DNA of 64,000 nucleotides, from positions 1-64,000 of the forward strand of contig JAJEEG010000002.1 of the NCBI GenBank assembly GCA_022821085.1, in the 5' to 3' direction. Of the stretch, positions 50,298-58,247 are shown in pieces (the stretch's first letter is position 1; the number at the start of each line of letters is the position of its first letter). The translations under genes and the position numbers were made by a program. The notes under the pieces were generated by a model that was given only the letters and a program-made list of their open reading frames with translations, searched no databases and was not told where the DNA came from. The DNA comes from Candidatus Latescibacterota bacterium. GTDB lineage: Bacteria > JAAXHH01.

Positions 50298-52553
50298 ATG
50301 ACTGCCACGGTTGAAAACGCCCTCACCCACTCCTCGATCGTTCCGGTCCAGGTACTGCTGGAGCAGTACGCCATTTCCCATCCGGAGATCGACTCCGATG
50401 AGGCGCTGGAAGCCCAGCTGGACCTCATCGAGAGGGCCTATCATTTCAGCACCCTGCACCACGCCGGCCAGGTCCGCAAGTCCGGCGAGCCCTTCATGGT
50501 GCACTGCACGCAGGTGGTGCTTACGCTGATCGGCCTTCAGCTGGACGCCGTGACGATCGCGGCGGGGCTCCTGCACGACGTGGTGGAAGACGTGGAGGAC
50601 GTAACCATCGAACAGCTGGCCGCGGAGTTCGGCGAGGAAGTGGCCGTCCTGGTGAACGGCGTCACCAAGATCACCGGGCTGTCCTTCAGAAGCCAGGAGG
50701 AACTCCAGGCCGAGTATTTCCGCAAGATGCTCGTTTCCATGGCGAAGGACGTGCGCATCATCCTTATCAAGCTCGCGGACCGGCTCCACAACATGCGGAC
50801 GTTGTCCTACCTGGAAGAGGAGAAGCAGCAGCGGATCTCCCTCGAAACGCGTGAGATCTACGCGCCCCTCGCCCACCGGTTCGGCATGGCCAAGATCAAG
50901 TCCGAACTGGAAGACCTCAGCCTGAAATACCTGTCTCCCGACGTCTACCGCGATCTCGCGAGCAAGCTGGACCAGAAGCGGGCGGAGCGGGAGAAGCTGA
51001 TCGACGAGATCCGCCAGCCCATCGTCAAGGCCCTGAAGGACGCGGGCATCGACGCCACGGTGAACGGCCGGGCCAAGCACTTCCACAGCATCTACACGAA
51101 GATGCAGCGCCGCAACCGGCCGTTCGAAGAGATTTACGACCTCCTGGCGCTCCGCGTCGTGACCGACACGGTGCCCAACTGCTACCATGCGCTCGGGATC
51201 ATCCATACCCTCTACACTCCCATCTTCGACCGATTCAAAGACTACGTTTCCCGGCCCAAGATGAACATGTACCAGTCCCTGCACACCACGATCATCGCGT
51301 CCAACGGGGAAACGGCAGAGATCCAGATCCGCACGCGGGAAATGGACCGGATCGCGGAAGTGGGGATCGCCGCCCACTGGCTTTACAAGGAAGGAAGGGA
51401 TGAGGTCACGGACGGCGAGAACCGGGAAGACTGGCTCAGCCAGGCGCTGGACTGGCAGACCGACATGACCGATCCGAAGGAGTTCATGCGTTATCTCCGC
51501 ATGGACCTGTACGACGACGCCATCTTCGTCTTCACCCCGCGCGGGGATCTCAAGGAACTGCCGCAGGGCGCCAGCGTGCTGGACTTCGCCTTCGCCATTC
51601 ACACCGACATCGGGCTCCACTGCAGCGGGGCGAAGGTGAACGGCAACATCGCGCCGCTGGCCGGGAAGCTGCAAAACGGCGACACCGTCACCATTTTCAC
51701 CTCGCCGCACCAGACGCCGAGTTCGTACTGGCTGGATATCGTCAAGACCACCAAGGCGTCCTCCAAGATCCGGTCGTGGTTCAGAAAGGCCACGCTGGAG
51801 CAGAGCATCACCCTCGGCGAAGACCTGCTGGACCGGGAACTGAAACGGCTCAAGGTCAAGCGCAAGGTTTCGGAAGAACTGGAAGCGCTCGCGAAGGAGT
51901 ACGGGCTGCCCGACGCGAATCGTCTCCTTGCCGCGGTCGGCCGCGGAGAGTATTCCGCGGCCCAGGTCGCCCAGAAGCTGCTTCCGGAGGACCCTTCCGA
52001 AGAAGAGCCTTCCAAAACGTCGGTGCTGACGCGGTTCGTGGACCGGGTGCGCCGTCCCCGGGGCGGGGTCAAGGTCACGGGCATCGACAACCTGATGATC
52101 CGCTTCGCGCAGTGCTGCCAGCCGGTCCCGGGTGATCCCATCATCGGCTTCATCACCCGCGGACGCGGCGTGACGGTGCATAACAAGGAATGCGCGAACA
52201 TCGTGGACGACCTGGAACGGCGCCTGGAGGTGCACTGGGACGTGGAAAAGGATCAGTTCTTCGTCGTCGGGCTGCGCATCTTCGGAACCGACCGGCCCGG
52301 CCTGCTGAACGAGATCTCCCGGACGATTTCCGACGCCGGCATCAACATCACCCACGCCGCGATGGATACCACGGACGGGATGGCGGACGGCAATTTCGGT
52401 ATCGAGGTGGAGCATCTCAGCCAGCTGGACCGGTTGATCGTCCGAATCAAGAAAGTCAAGGGCGTGGACCGGGTGGAACGGGAAACGGGCGTGAAGTACG
52501 GCAACGTGTCGGAGGACGTCTTCGACCACCTCGAGCAGGATCCCGGCAATTGA
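50298..52553 (+). CDS. relA/spoT: Bifunctional (p)ppGpp synthetase/hydrolase (Rel/SpoT)
   Basis: About 751 residues from ATG 50298. HD hydrolase domain HFSTLHHAGQVRKSGEPFMVH, LLHDVVEDVE and ADRLHNMRTL; synthetase motifs GRAKHFHSIYTKMQRR, YDLLALRVV, PKMNMYQSLHTT and EIQIRTREMD; TGS domain (DLYDDAIFVFTPRGDLKELP) from about 405, a helical/CC domain with CCQPVPGDPIIGF and a C-terminal ACT domain (FGTDRPGLLNEISRTISDAGI). Both catalytic sites look intact, so it should control stringent response in both directions. Its stop overlaps the next gene's TTG start. Confidence 0.97.
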   Translation: MTATVENALTHSSIVPVQVLLEQYAISHPEIDSDEALEAQLDLIERAYHFSTLHHAGQVRKSGEPFMVHCTQVVLTLIGLQLDAVTIAAGLLHDVVEDVEDVTIEQLAAEFGEEVAVLVNGVTKITGLSFRSQEELQAEYFRKMLVSMAKDVRIILIKLADRLHNMRTLSYLEEEKQQRISLETREIYAPLAHRFGMAKIKSELEDLSLKYLSPDVYRDLASKLDQKRAEREKLIDEIRQPIVKALKDAGIDATVNGRAKHFHSIYTKMQRRNRPFEEIYDLLALRVVTDTVPNCYHALGIIHTLYTPIFDRFKDYVSRPKMNMYQSLHTTIIASNGETAEIQIRTREMDRIAEVGIAAHWLYKEGRDEVTDGENREDWLSQALDWQTDMTDPKEFMRYLRMDLYDDAIFVFTPRGDLKELPQGASVLDFAFAIHTDIGLHCSGAKVNGNIAPLAGKLQNGDTVTIFTSPHQTPSSYWLDIVKTTKASSKIRSWFRKATLEQSITLGEDLLDRELKRLKVKRKVSEELEALAKEYGLPDANRLLAAVGRGEYSAAQVAQKLLPEDPSEEEPSKTSVLTRFVDRVRRPRGGVKVTGIDNLMIRFAQCCQPVPGDPIIGFITRGRGVTVHNKECANIVDDLERRLEVHWDVEKDQFFVVGLRIFGTDRPGLLNEISRTISDAGINITHAAMDTTDGMADGNFGIEVEHLSQLDRLIVRIKKVKGVDRVERETGVKYGNVSEDVFDHLEQDPGN

Positions 52554-53794
52554 CCGCTGACGAATACATCGGCGACGATCCCGTATCGCGCAGGGACTTC
52601 CTCCGCGGCGGGCTGGCGGGCGCGACCGGACTGGCGGGCGCGGCCGCCCTGGCGACGGGGCTGGCAGGAGCGGACGCGGTTGCGGCCCAGCTTGCGGGCC
52701 GCCGTCCCGCGGACGTAAAGAGCGTGGGGCTCGAGCCGGGCCGGGTGCGGCTGGCTTTCAACGAGAATCCCCTGGGCGCCTCCCCCGCGGCCATAGAAGC
52801 CGTGCTGAGCCACCAGGACTGGATGAACCGGTACGACTACACGACGACCCTGCAGCAGGCCATCATCCGGCACCACGGCCTGGACATCCCCCGGCCATCG
52901 GGTTTCGATTTCAAGGCCACCGGCGACCGCCACGGCCTGATGCTGGGCGTGGGCACAACCGAGCTGCTCCAGATCCTGGCCCTGCAGGCCCTGATGAAGC
53001 ACGGCGAAGTCCTGGAAGCCCTGCCCTCCTATGGACAGATCACGCGCGTCGGCGACGAACTCCACGACGCTGGCCATGAGGTGCAGGCGCGCCGATCGCC
53101 CGTGCTCCCCGACGGCAACCACGATCTCGAAGACATGGGCAGGCAGATCGGCGACCGCACCGGCCTGGTCATCATCTGCAACCCCCACAACCCCACCGGG
53201 GCGCTGCTGCCTCATCAACGGATCCTGGATTTCATCGACCAGGTGCCGCCCCACGTCCTCGTGGCCATCGACGAGGTCTATGTTCATTTCGTCCGTGACC
53301 CGGCATACCGGGACTTCATCGAAGTCGCGAAGGAACGGGAAAACGTGATCGTGCTCCGGACCTTCTCCAAGGTGTACGGTCTCGGGGGCATCCGCGTGGG
53401 TTACGCCGTTGCCCACCGGGACGTGATCTACCGCCTGGCGCCCTTCTCCATGGGCCTCCTGGGCCGAAACGTCCTGTCCGTCCACGCGGCCGCCGCGGCC
53501 CTGGGTGACGAGGAGCACGTAAGGCGGTCCCGGCAGGCCGTATGGGACGGAAACGACTACCTGACCGCCGAGCTGGAACGGCTCGGCGCCCGGGTCATAC
53601 CCAGCCACGCGTGTTTTCTCTGGGCCGACTTCGGCCGGGAGACGCAGCGCATCGTCCGCCAGTTATGGTCCAGGCGGGTCATGGTCCGCGCGGGCGCCGG
53701 CCAGTGGGCCGCACCGAACCACATCCGCGTTTCGACGGGTTCGAGGGAAGAAAATGAAGCCTTTATCTGGTCATTGGAACGGACCCTCGGATAA
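52550..53794 (+). CDS. Tat-exported histidinol-phosphate-aminotransferase-like class I/II enzyme
   Basis: 414 residues. The TTG start at 52550 overlaps the rel stop codon as TTGA, and AGGA lies 9 bases upstream. A Tat signal (SRRDFLRGGLAGATG) and Ala-rich hydrophobic stretch with a cleavage site (AVAAQ) precede the fold-type I body: LAFNENPLGASP, LMLGVGTTELLQIL, IICNPHNPTGALL, AIDEVYVHF and the PLP-binding FSKVYGLGGIRVGY. In its family the enzyme transaminates histidinol phosphate in the cytoplasm; with a Tat signal it would act in the periplasm on another substrate. It overlaps the glycosyltransferase gene by 41 bases. Confidence 0.9.
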   Translation: MTADEYIGDDPVSRRDFLRGGLAGATGLAGAAALATGLAGADAVAAQLAGRRPADVKSVGLEPGRVRLAFNENPLGASPAAIEAVLSHQDWMNRYDYTTTLQQAIIRHHGLDIPRPSGFDFKATGDRHGLMLGVGTTELLQILALQALMKHGEVLEALPSYGQITRVGDELHDAGHEVQARRSPVLPDGNHDLEDMGRQIGDRTGLVIICNPHNPTGALLPHQRILDFIDQVPPHVLVAIDEVYVHFVRDPAYRDFIEVAKERENVIVLRTFSKVYGLGGIRVGYAVAHRDVIYRLAPFSMGLLGRNVLSVHAAAAALGDEEHVRRSRQAVWDGNDYLTAELERLGARVIPSHACFLWADFGRETQRIVRQLWSRRVMVRAGAGQWAAPNHIRVSTGSREENEAFIWSLERTLG

Positions 53795-54674
53795 GCCAGC
53801 CTCATCGACCCCGGCATCTCTGCGCGACCATGGCACGCCCGGACACGGGTATGCGTATCGCGCCGGGGATCCCCGGATCAGCGTCATCATCCCCACACTC
53901 AACGAGGCATCGACGATCGAGGACTGCCTGGGACAGTTCGGCTGCGATCCGCGTGGATCGAGTGGGGCGACAGGATGGGTCGAACCTGGCGGCCGCGGAG
54001 ATTCGGGCGGGTCGAGTGGACCAGCCGGGCAGGATGGATCGATCGAACGGGAAAGTCCCGGCGGTACGGGATCCCTGGAGATCCTCGTCGTGGACGGCGG
54101 GAGCGAAGACGGCACGCCGGAGATCGTCCGGTCATGCCCCTGGGCAAGGCTCATCGAACCCGGCACACGGGGCCGGGCGGTCCAGATGAACGCGGGGGCC
54201 GCGGCTTCATCGGGGGACGTGCTGCTGTTTCTGCACGCCGATACCCGCCTTCCGGTCCGCTGGCGGGCGCTTGTGGCCGAATCGATCTGCGTACGCGGCA
54301 AAGCCGGTGGCCGGTTTCGTTTCGACATCGCCCATGCGAAACGGATATACCGGTGGATCGTGGGGGGCACCAACTTCCGTTCGCGCTTCCTGGGCATCAC
54401 CTATGGCGACCAGGCGATCTATACCACGCGGAAGGCCTTCGAGGCACTGGGGGGCTATCCCGGTATCCCGGTCTTCGAAGATTCCCGGTTCGCCGATCTG
54501 CTGAAGAAGGCGGGCGGCCTGGACTGGATCGACGAAGCCGTGCTGACTTCCGCGCGGCGCTGGGAACGGCGCGGACCGGTGCGCACGCTTCTGCTGACCT
54601 GGCTTCTGTGGCTGGCGTATACCCTTTTCATCCCGCCCAGGTTCCTGGCGCGGTTTTACGGGGTGGTCCGGTAG
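53754..54674 (+). CDS. TIGR04283-type glycosyltransferase with low-complexity insert
   Basis: 306 residues. GT-A fold family 2: ISVIIPTLNEASTIEDCL, LVVDGGSEDGTPEIV, GRAVQMNAGAAASSGDVLLFLHADTRLP and YGDQAIYTTRKAF, with a C-terminal membrane-adjacent segment (LLLTWLLWLAYTLFIPPRFLA). Known members of TIGR04283 take part in arsenosugar or glycolipid synthesis. Between the first strand and DGGSEDG there is an insert of about 45 Gly/Ser-rich residues (GSSGATGWVEPGGRGDSGGS) absent from typical members. The 5' end overlaps the preceding gene. Confidence 0.85.
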   Translation: MKPLSGHWNGPSDKPASSTPASLRDHGTPGHGYAYRAGDPRISVIIPTLNEASTIEDCLGQFGCDPRGSSGATGWVEPGGRGDSGGSSGPAGQDGSIERESPGGTGSLEILVVDGGSEDGTPEIVRSCPWARLIEPGTRGRAVQMNAGAAASSGDVLLFLHADTRLPVRWRALVAESICVRGKAGGRFRFDIAHAKRIYRWIVGGTNFRSRFLGITYGDQAIYTTRKAFEALGGYPGIPVFEDSRFADLLKKAGGLDWIDEAVLTSARRWERRGPVRTLLLTWLLWLAYTLFIPPRFLARFYGVVR

Positions 54675-54718
54675 AGACCCGGGAATTGCGTCATACGACA
54701 CGGATGAGGACCGGTCAA

Positions 54719-54907
54719 TCAGTCCGTTTCGGTTTCGGTTTCGGTTTCGGGTTCGGGTTCGGGTTCGGGTTCGTCGCCCGCCCCCGTTGAAGCTTTCTCC
54801 TTCGATCTCAGATACTCGACCAGGACCAGCACGGGGATGGTGATCAACAGGCCGGCCACGGCGGCAAGCAGACCACCGGTCAGGAACGAACCTAAGCGGC
54901 ATTTCAT
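54719..54907 (-). CDS. Small single-membrane-helix protein with Glu-Pro/Glu-Thr repeat tail
   Basis: 62 residues. GAGGAG lies 9 bases upstream of ATG 54907. One hydrophobic segment (LLAAVAGLLITIPVLVLVEYL), then a tail EPEPEPEPETETETETD encoded by a hexanucleotide repeat (54726-54773). Likely an inner-membrane protein with an acidic cytoplasmic tail. No family recognised. Confidence 0.75.
   Translation of the reverse strand: MKCRLGSFLTGGLLAAVAGLLITIPVLVLVEYLRSKEKASTGAGDEPEPEPEPETETETETD
54726..54773. repeat. Hexanucleotide repeat, 4x GTTTCG then 4x GGTTCG
   Basis: Eight perfect six-base units in two blocks differing by one base, coding Glu-Thr and Glu-Pro pairs at the end of the small membrane protein. 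Confidence 0.97.
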
Positions 54908-54972
54908 CTTTGTATTCTCCTCAGTATATCTACTCGTGCGTCTCCGGGCTTTCCCGGTCATAGTGGGACAGT

Positions 54973-55014
54973 AAAAAGGGGAAGTGCCCTGATCCTGCTT
55001 ACGGGCGCTTCCCC
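54973..55014 (-). terminator. Rho-independent terminator of hsp20
   Basis: A 12-bp stem with one G:U pair (GGGCGCTTCCCC at 55003-55014 with GGGGAAGTGCCC at 54978-54989) and a 13-base loop, followed on the minus strand by TTTTT (54977-54973). It lies 73 bases after the hsp20 stop codon. Confidence 0.9.
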
Positions 55015-55087
55015 GCGGGTTTCCTTTTGAGCCTTTCGGGTCCTGTTTGCGGACCTTCAAGGCGCTTAAGCGTTACTCACGCGTGGC

Positions 55088-55534
55088 TTACGCGTGGACC
55101 TTCACCGAGATCTGCTTCGGCTTCGCCTCTTCCGCCTTGCCGATGGTGAGGGTGAGCACGCCGTCCTTGTACATGGCGTCGATCCTGGCGGTGTCCGCGT
55201 CCTGCGGCAGATCGAAGGACCGGGTAAACTTGCCGTACAACCGTTCGATCCTGTGCACGTTGTCTTTCCCGGTACGGTTCTCCGCTTTGCGTTCGCCCGA
55301 GATAGCCAACCGGCCGTTTGAAAAGGAAATGTCGAAATCCTCCTTGTTCATGCCGGGCAGGTCCGCCGAGATGACATAGCCGTTTTCAGTCTCGGCAATG
55401 TCGACAGACGGGGTCCAGATCGCGGAGTCAGTGCCCTCTCCGCCGTCGGACTGGTTCCACAGACTGTCGAACATGCGGTCCACGTTGCGTCTGAGACTGT
55501 ACAGCTCGCCGGGTTTCCATCTGATGAGATTCAT
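55088..55534 (-). CDS. hsp20: Small heat-shock protein, Hsp20/alpha-crystallin family
   Basis: 148 residues. Alpha-crystallin domain from about 40 (WTPSVDIAETENGYVISADLPGMNKEDFDISFSNGRLAISGERK) and DGVLTLTIGKAEEAK, with C-terminal ISV-type motif for oligomer contacts. ATP-independent holdase chaperone of the cytoplasm. GGAGG lies 7 bases before ATG 55534. A perfect sigma54 promoter (55625-55640) lies 90 bases upstream, and two palindromes lie further up, so it may be regulated by an enhancer-binding protein. Confidence 0.95.
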   Translation of the reverse strand: MNLIRWKPGELYSLRRNVDRMFDSLWNQSDGGEGTDSAIWTPSVDIAETENGYVISADLPGMNKEDFDISFSNGRLAISGERKAENRTGKDNVHRIERLYGKFTRSFDLPQDADTARIDAMYKDGVLTLTIGKAEEAKPKQISVKVHA

Positions 55535-55624
55535 TTGAATCCTCCTTCTTGTAGTAAAAAGTGAAACACTTCCGACGAATCGACCATCTTAAAGTGAATT
55601 CACCGTCGACTGCCTATATTCGAA

Positions 55625-55640
55625 TGCAACTGCCGTGCCA
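55625..55640 (-). promoter_or_regulatory. Perfect sigma54 (RpoN) promoter for hsp20
   Basis: On the minus strand the sequence is TGGCACGGCAGTTGCA: TGGCAC, 5 bases, TTGCA, an exact match to the -24/-12 consensus with correct spacing. Transcription would start near 55613, leaving about 80 bases before the hsp20 ATG. Confidence 0.8.
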
Positions 55641-55714
55641 GTCTGAAAGAAACGGTCTGAATAAAGGCTTGAGGACAGGCCTGATGTCAGTTGTATGTAT
55701 ATATGGCACGGGGG

Positions 55715-55750
55715 ATATGCCAAATTGGCATATCGCTGCCAATTTGGCAG
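55715..55750. promoter_or_regulatory. Tandem palindromic operator, candidate enhancer-binding site
   Basis: ATATGCCAA-A-TTGGCATAT (55715-55733) and CTGCCAA-T-TTGGCAG (55736-55750) are each perfect palindromes around one central base; the core TGCCAAATTGGCA and TGCCAATTTGGCA are reverse complements of each other. They lie about 100-137 bases upstream of the inferred hsp20 start site, where sigma54 activators bind. Confidence 0.65.
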
Positions 55751-55896
55751 TTAATGGCTCATTCCGGGCCAGATCTTGGTCGTAATCGACAGTTGATAGA
55801 GGTGCGGTGCATAGCAGATCGGTACGGACCGGCGCGCTTGCCGGAATCCGGAAATCAGCAGATGCGCCAATGCCTGCACGTAGAAAGGAAGACGCA

Positions 55897-56922
55897 ATGA
55901 ACGATTCGCTGGAAATCGCGCAGGATTCCCTCCAGACGGCTGCATCCCAGGCCGTATCGAACGGATACCCGGAACGGCTCCAGGAGATTCTGGTCAGCGC
56001 CCTTGGAGAATCCATGACCGGAATCCTCTATGCCGTGATCACGATCCTGGCCCTGGTGGTGCTGTACAGAATCTCGAAGAACCTGGTCGTACGTGCCATG
56101 AAGGAGAAGCACCGCAGCGACGCCCAGGTCCTGCAGTTCACCACCATGTGGAAGTACGCCTTCCTCCTCACGGGCATCGTCTTCGTGATCGTGAGCATGT
56201 CCGGTTCGCTGGCGGCCATGGGGCTGACCGTGGCATTCCTGGGCATGGTGCTGGGCTGGTCGCTCCAGCGTCCCGTAACGGGCGTCGCGGCGTGGCTCAT
56301 GGTCATGATCAAGCGGCCTTTCAAGATCGGCGACCGTATCATCATCATGGGCGTTCGCGGCGACGTCCTCGACATTTCGCCGACTCACGTCCTGCTGGGA
56401 GAGGTCGGCGGGACGGTGGGCGGCGAGGAATCCTCCAACCGGGGCATACTGATCCCGAACGCGGTGCTCTTCGACCAGATGGTGATCAACTACGCGGTCT
56501 CGAAAGAAACGAAGTATATCCTGGACGAGGTCCCGGTGCGGGTGTCCTACGATTCGGACTATCAACTCGCGGAGTCGACGCTCATCGCCTGTGCGCGGGA
56601 GTCGACGAAGGAGATCGTGGAAGAACTCGGACGGGAGCCGGAGGTGAGAGCGGAATTCTTCGATTCCGGGGTCCTGATGCGGCTGCGGTACCAGTCCATC
56701 GCGGTGGAACGTCAGAAGATCTCAACGGCCATCGTGGCCAAGATCGTGGACGCTTTTTCCAATAGCGACAAGCTGGGTTTCGCCTATCCGCATTCCGCCG
56801 TGGAGTACAGGATTTCGCAAGACGCCTCGCTGCCGCCGGTGTTCAAGTACGTTGAACTGGACAAGGGAGGCGAGGGGACCGGATCGCCTTCGGGATCGTC
56901 ACCTGGGTCGCCAGCGAGTTGA
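55897..56922 (+). CDS. MscS-family mechanosensitive channel
   Basis: About 341 residues from ATG 55897 (AAGGAAG upstream). Membrane helices (GILYAVITILALVVLYRIS, YAFLLTGIVFVIVSMSGSLAAMG) and pore-region glycine pattern (LTVAFLGMVLGWSLQRPVTGVAAW), then the MscS beta domain (RPFKIGDRIIIMGVRGDVLDISPTHVLL, NRGILIPNAVLFDQMVINYA) and a C-terminal cage. Opens under membrane tension to release solutes; the unusual IIIMGVRGDVLD segment shows it is a diverged member. It faces MgtE tail to tail with an 8-base gap. Confidence 0.9.
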   Translation: MNDSLEIAQDSLQTAASQAVSNGYPERLQEILVSALGESMTGILYAVITILALVVLYRISKNLVVRAMKEKHRSDAQVLQFTTMWKYAFLLTGIVFVIVSMSGSLAAMGLTVAFLGMVLGWSLQRPVTGVAAWLMVMIKRPFKIGDRIIIMGVRGDVLDISPTHVLLGEVGGTVGGEESSNRGILIPNAVLFDQMVINYAVSKETKYILDEVPVRVSYDSDYQLAESTLIACARESTKEIVEELGREPEVRAEFFDSGVLMRLRYQSIAVERQKISTAIVAKIVDAFSNSDKLGFAYPHSAVEYRISQDASLPPVFKYVELDKGGEGTGSPSGSSPGSPAS

Positions 56923-56930
56923 GCCGGTGG

Positions 56931-58247
56931 TCACGCGGTCAGCAATCCCATCATCAGGGTGGCCAGACCGAGGAAGCTCATGAAGCCCACGACGTCGGTA
57001 ACGGTGGTCAGGATGATGGACGAGGACTGCGCGGGGTCCTGGCCGATCGCGTTCAGCAGAATGGGGATCAACGCGCCTGCGACGCCGGCGACCAACATGG
57101 ACGCGACCATGGAGATGCCGATCACCAGGCCGAATCCGGGTATCCCGGTCCACAGCCCCACGGCCAGGCCGGTTGTCGCCGCGACGACGACCCCGTTGAC
57201 AAAACCGATGGCCGCCTCTTTCCGCGTGACTTTCCACCAGTTACCGGTGCGGACTTCGCGCAGGGCAAGACCTCGCATGACCACCGCGAGCGCCTGACAG
57301 CCCGTATTGCCGGACTGGCCGGCCACGATCGGCAGGAACACGGCCAACGCGGTGATCTGGGCGATCGTGCCTTCGAACAGGCTGACGACGAAGGAAGCGA
57401 GGAAGGCCGTCACGAGGTTCACCTCCAGCCAGGGCAGCCGCTTTCGGATCGAGAATGAAACCGGAGACCACGCGCGTTCTTCCCGGCCGGCGCCGAACAT
57501 GGTCTGCAGGTCCTCCGTGATCTCGGCCTGGGCCGCCCTGAAGAGCGTATCGTGGCGGATCACGCCCATCAGGAATCCTTCCGCGTTTACGACGGGAATG
57601 GTGGTGATCCTGTATTTCTCCATGAGCGCAACGACTTCCTCCCGCTCCGCCATGTCGGGTATGCGGATGGACTCGCCGTCCACGAGCTCGATGAGACGGG
57701 TTCCCAGATCGGCCCTGACCAGCCGGTGCAGGGGTACCATGCCGGTCAACTGGTTCTCCCGGTCGACGATACAGAGATCGAGCAGGTCGCGCCCCTTGAC
57801 CGCGCGAAGCTGCGCCAGCGCATCTTCCACGGTGCTTTCCTCCCTGAACATCGTCACGCGCGAATCCATCAGACTTCCGGCGGACTCGGCGGGATAGGAC
57901 ATCAGCGAACGATATTCTCTCACAAGGTGCCCGGGCAGATGGGAGAACGCCCTGTCCTGGTCCTTCCCTTCCATTCGGACAAAGACGCTTACCGCGACCG
58001 CAGGCTCTATGCGGGTGAACACGGTCCGGATCATTTCAGGCTGCATGTCGGGCACGCATGCCGCGACGACTTCGGGATCCATCCTCCTGACGGTTTCCAC
58101 GAGTTCCGGCGGCGAGACCAGGGCGAACGCCGGCACGATCTCCTCCGGGGACATCCGCTCGATCTGAGAAGCCGCTTCCGCGGGGTACAGCCGGACATAT
58201 TCGTGGATCAACGCATCGGAGCAGGACAGGGTGGTGGATTCACTCAT
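56931..58247 (-). CDS. mgtE: Magnesium transporter MgtE
   Basis: 438 residues. N-terminal MgtE_N helical domain (PAEAASQIERMSPEEIVPAF), a CBS pair (SRVTMFREESTVEDALAQLRA, YRITTIPVVNAEGFLMGVIRHD) and a C-terminal membrane domain with AVFLPIVAGQSGNTGCQALAVVMRG and GQDPAQSSSIILTTVTDVVGF. It is a Mg2+ channel gated by cytoplasmic Mg2+ through N and CBS domains. Its start overlaps the upstream gene by ATGA. Confidence 0.96.
   Translation of the reverse strand: MSESTTLSCSDALIHEYVRLYPAEAASQIERMSPEEIVPAFALVSPPELVETVRRMDPEVVAACVPDMQPEMIRTVFTRIEPAVAVSVFVRMEGKDQDRAFSHLPGHLVREYRSLMSYPAESAGSLMDSRVTMFREESTVEDALAQLRAVKGRDLLDLCIVDRENQLTGMVPLHRLVRADLGTRLIELVDGESIRIPDMAEREEVVALMEKYRITTIPVVNAEGFLMGVIRHDTLFRAAQAEITEDLQTMFGAGREERAWSPVSFSIRKRLPWLEVNLVTAFLASFVVSLFEGTIAQITALAVFLPIVAGQSGNTGCQALAVVMRGLALREVRTGNWWKVTRKEAAIGFVNGVVVAATTGLAVGLWTGIPGFGLVIGISMVASMLVAGVAGALIPILLNAIGQDPAQSSSIILTTVTDVVGFMSFLGLATLMMGLLTA

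Larger units (their letters stand above)
55535..55896. other. 362-base regulatory region between divergent hsp20 and mscS genes
   Basis: Contains the sigma54 promoter (55625-55640) for hsp20 and the tandem palindromes (55715-55750). No convincing sigma70 promoter or gene is visible; an in-frame upstream extension of the MscS gene to 55807 lacks a ribosome site. Confidence 0.6.

Noticed and set aside
50184-52529. 781-codon frame on the minus strand opposite rel
   Set aside because: Same effect: a shadow of the Rel/SpoT gene, whose motifs are unambiguous on the plus strand.
55704-55720. TGGCAC followed by ATATGC on the plus strand, resembling a sigma54 promoter for mscS
   Set aside because: GG and GC are separated by 12 bases rather than 10, and the TTGC is absent.
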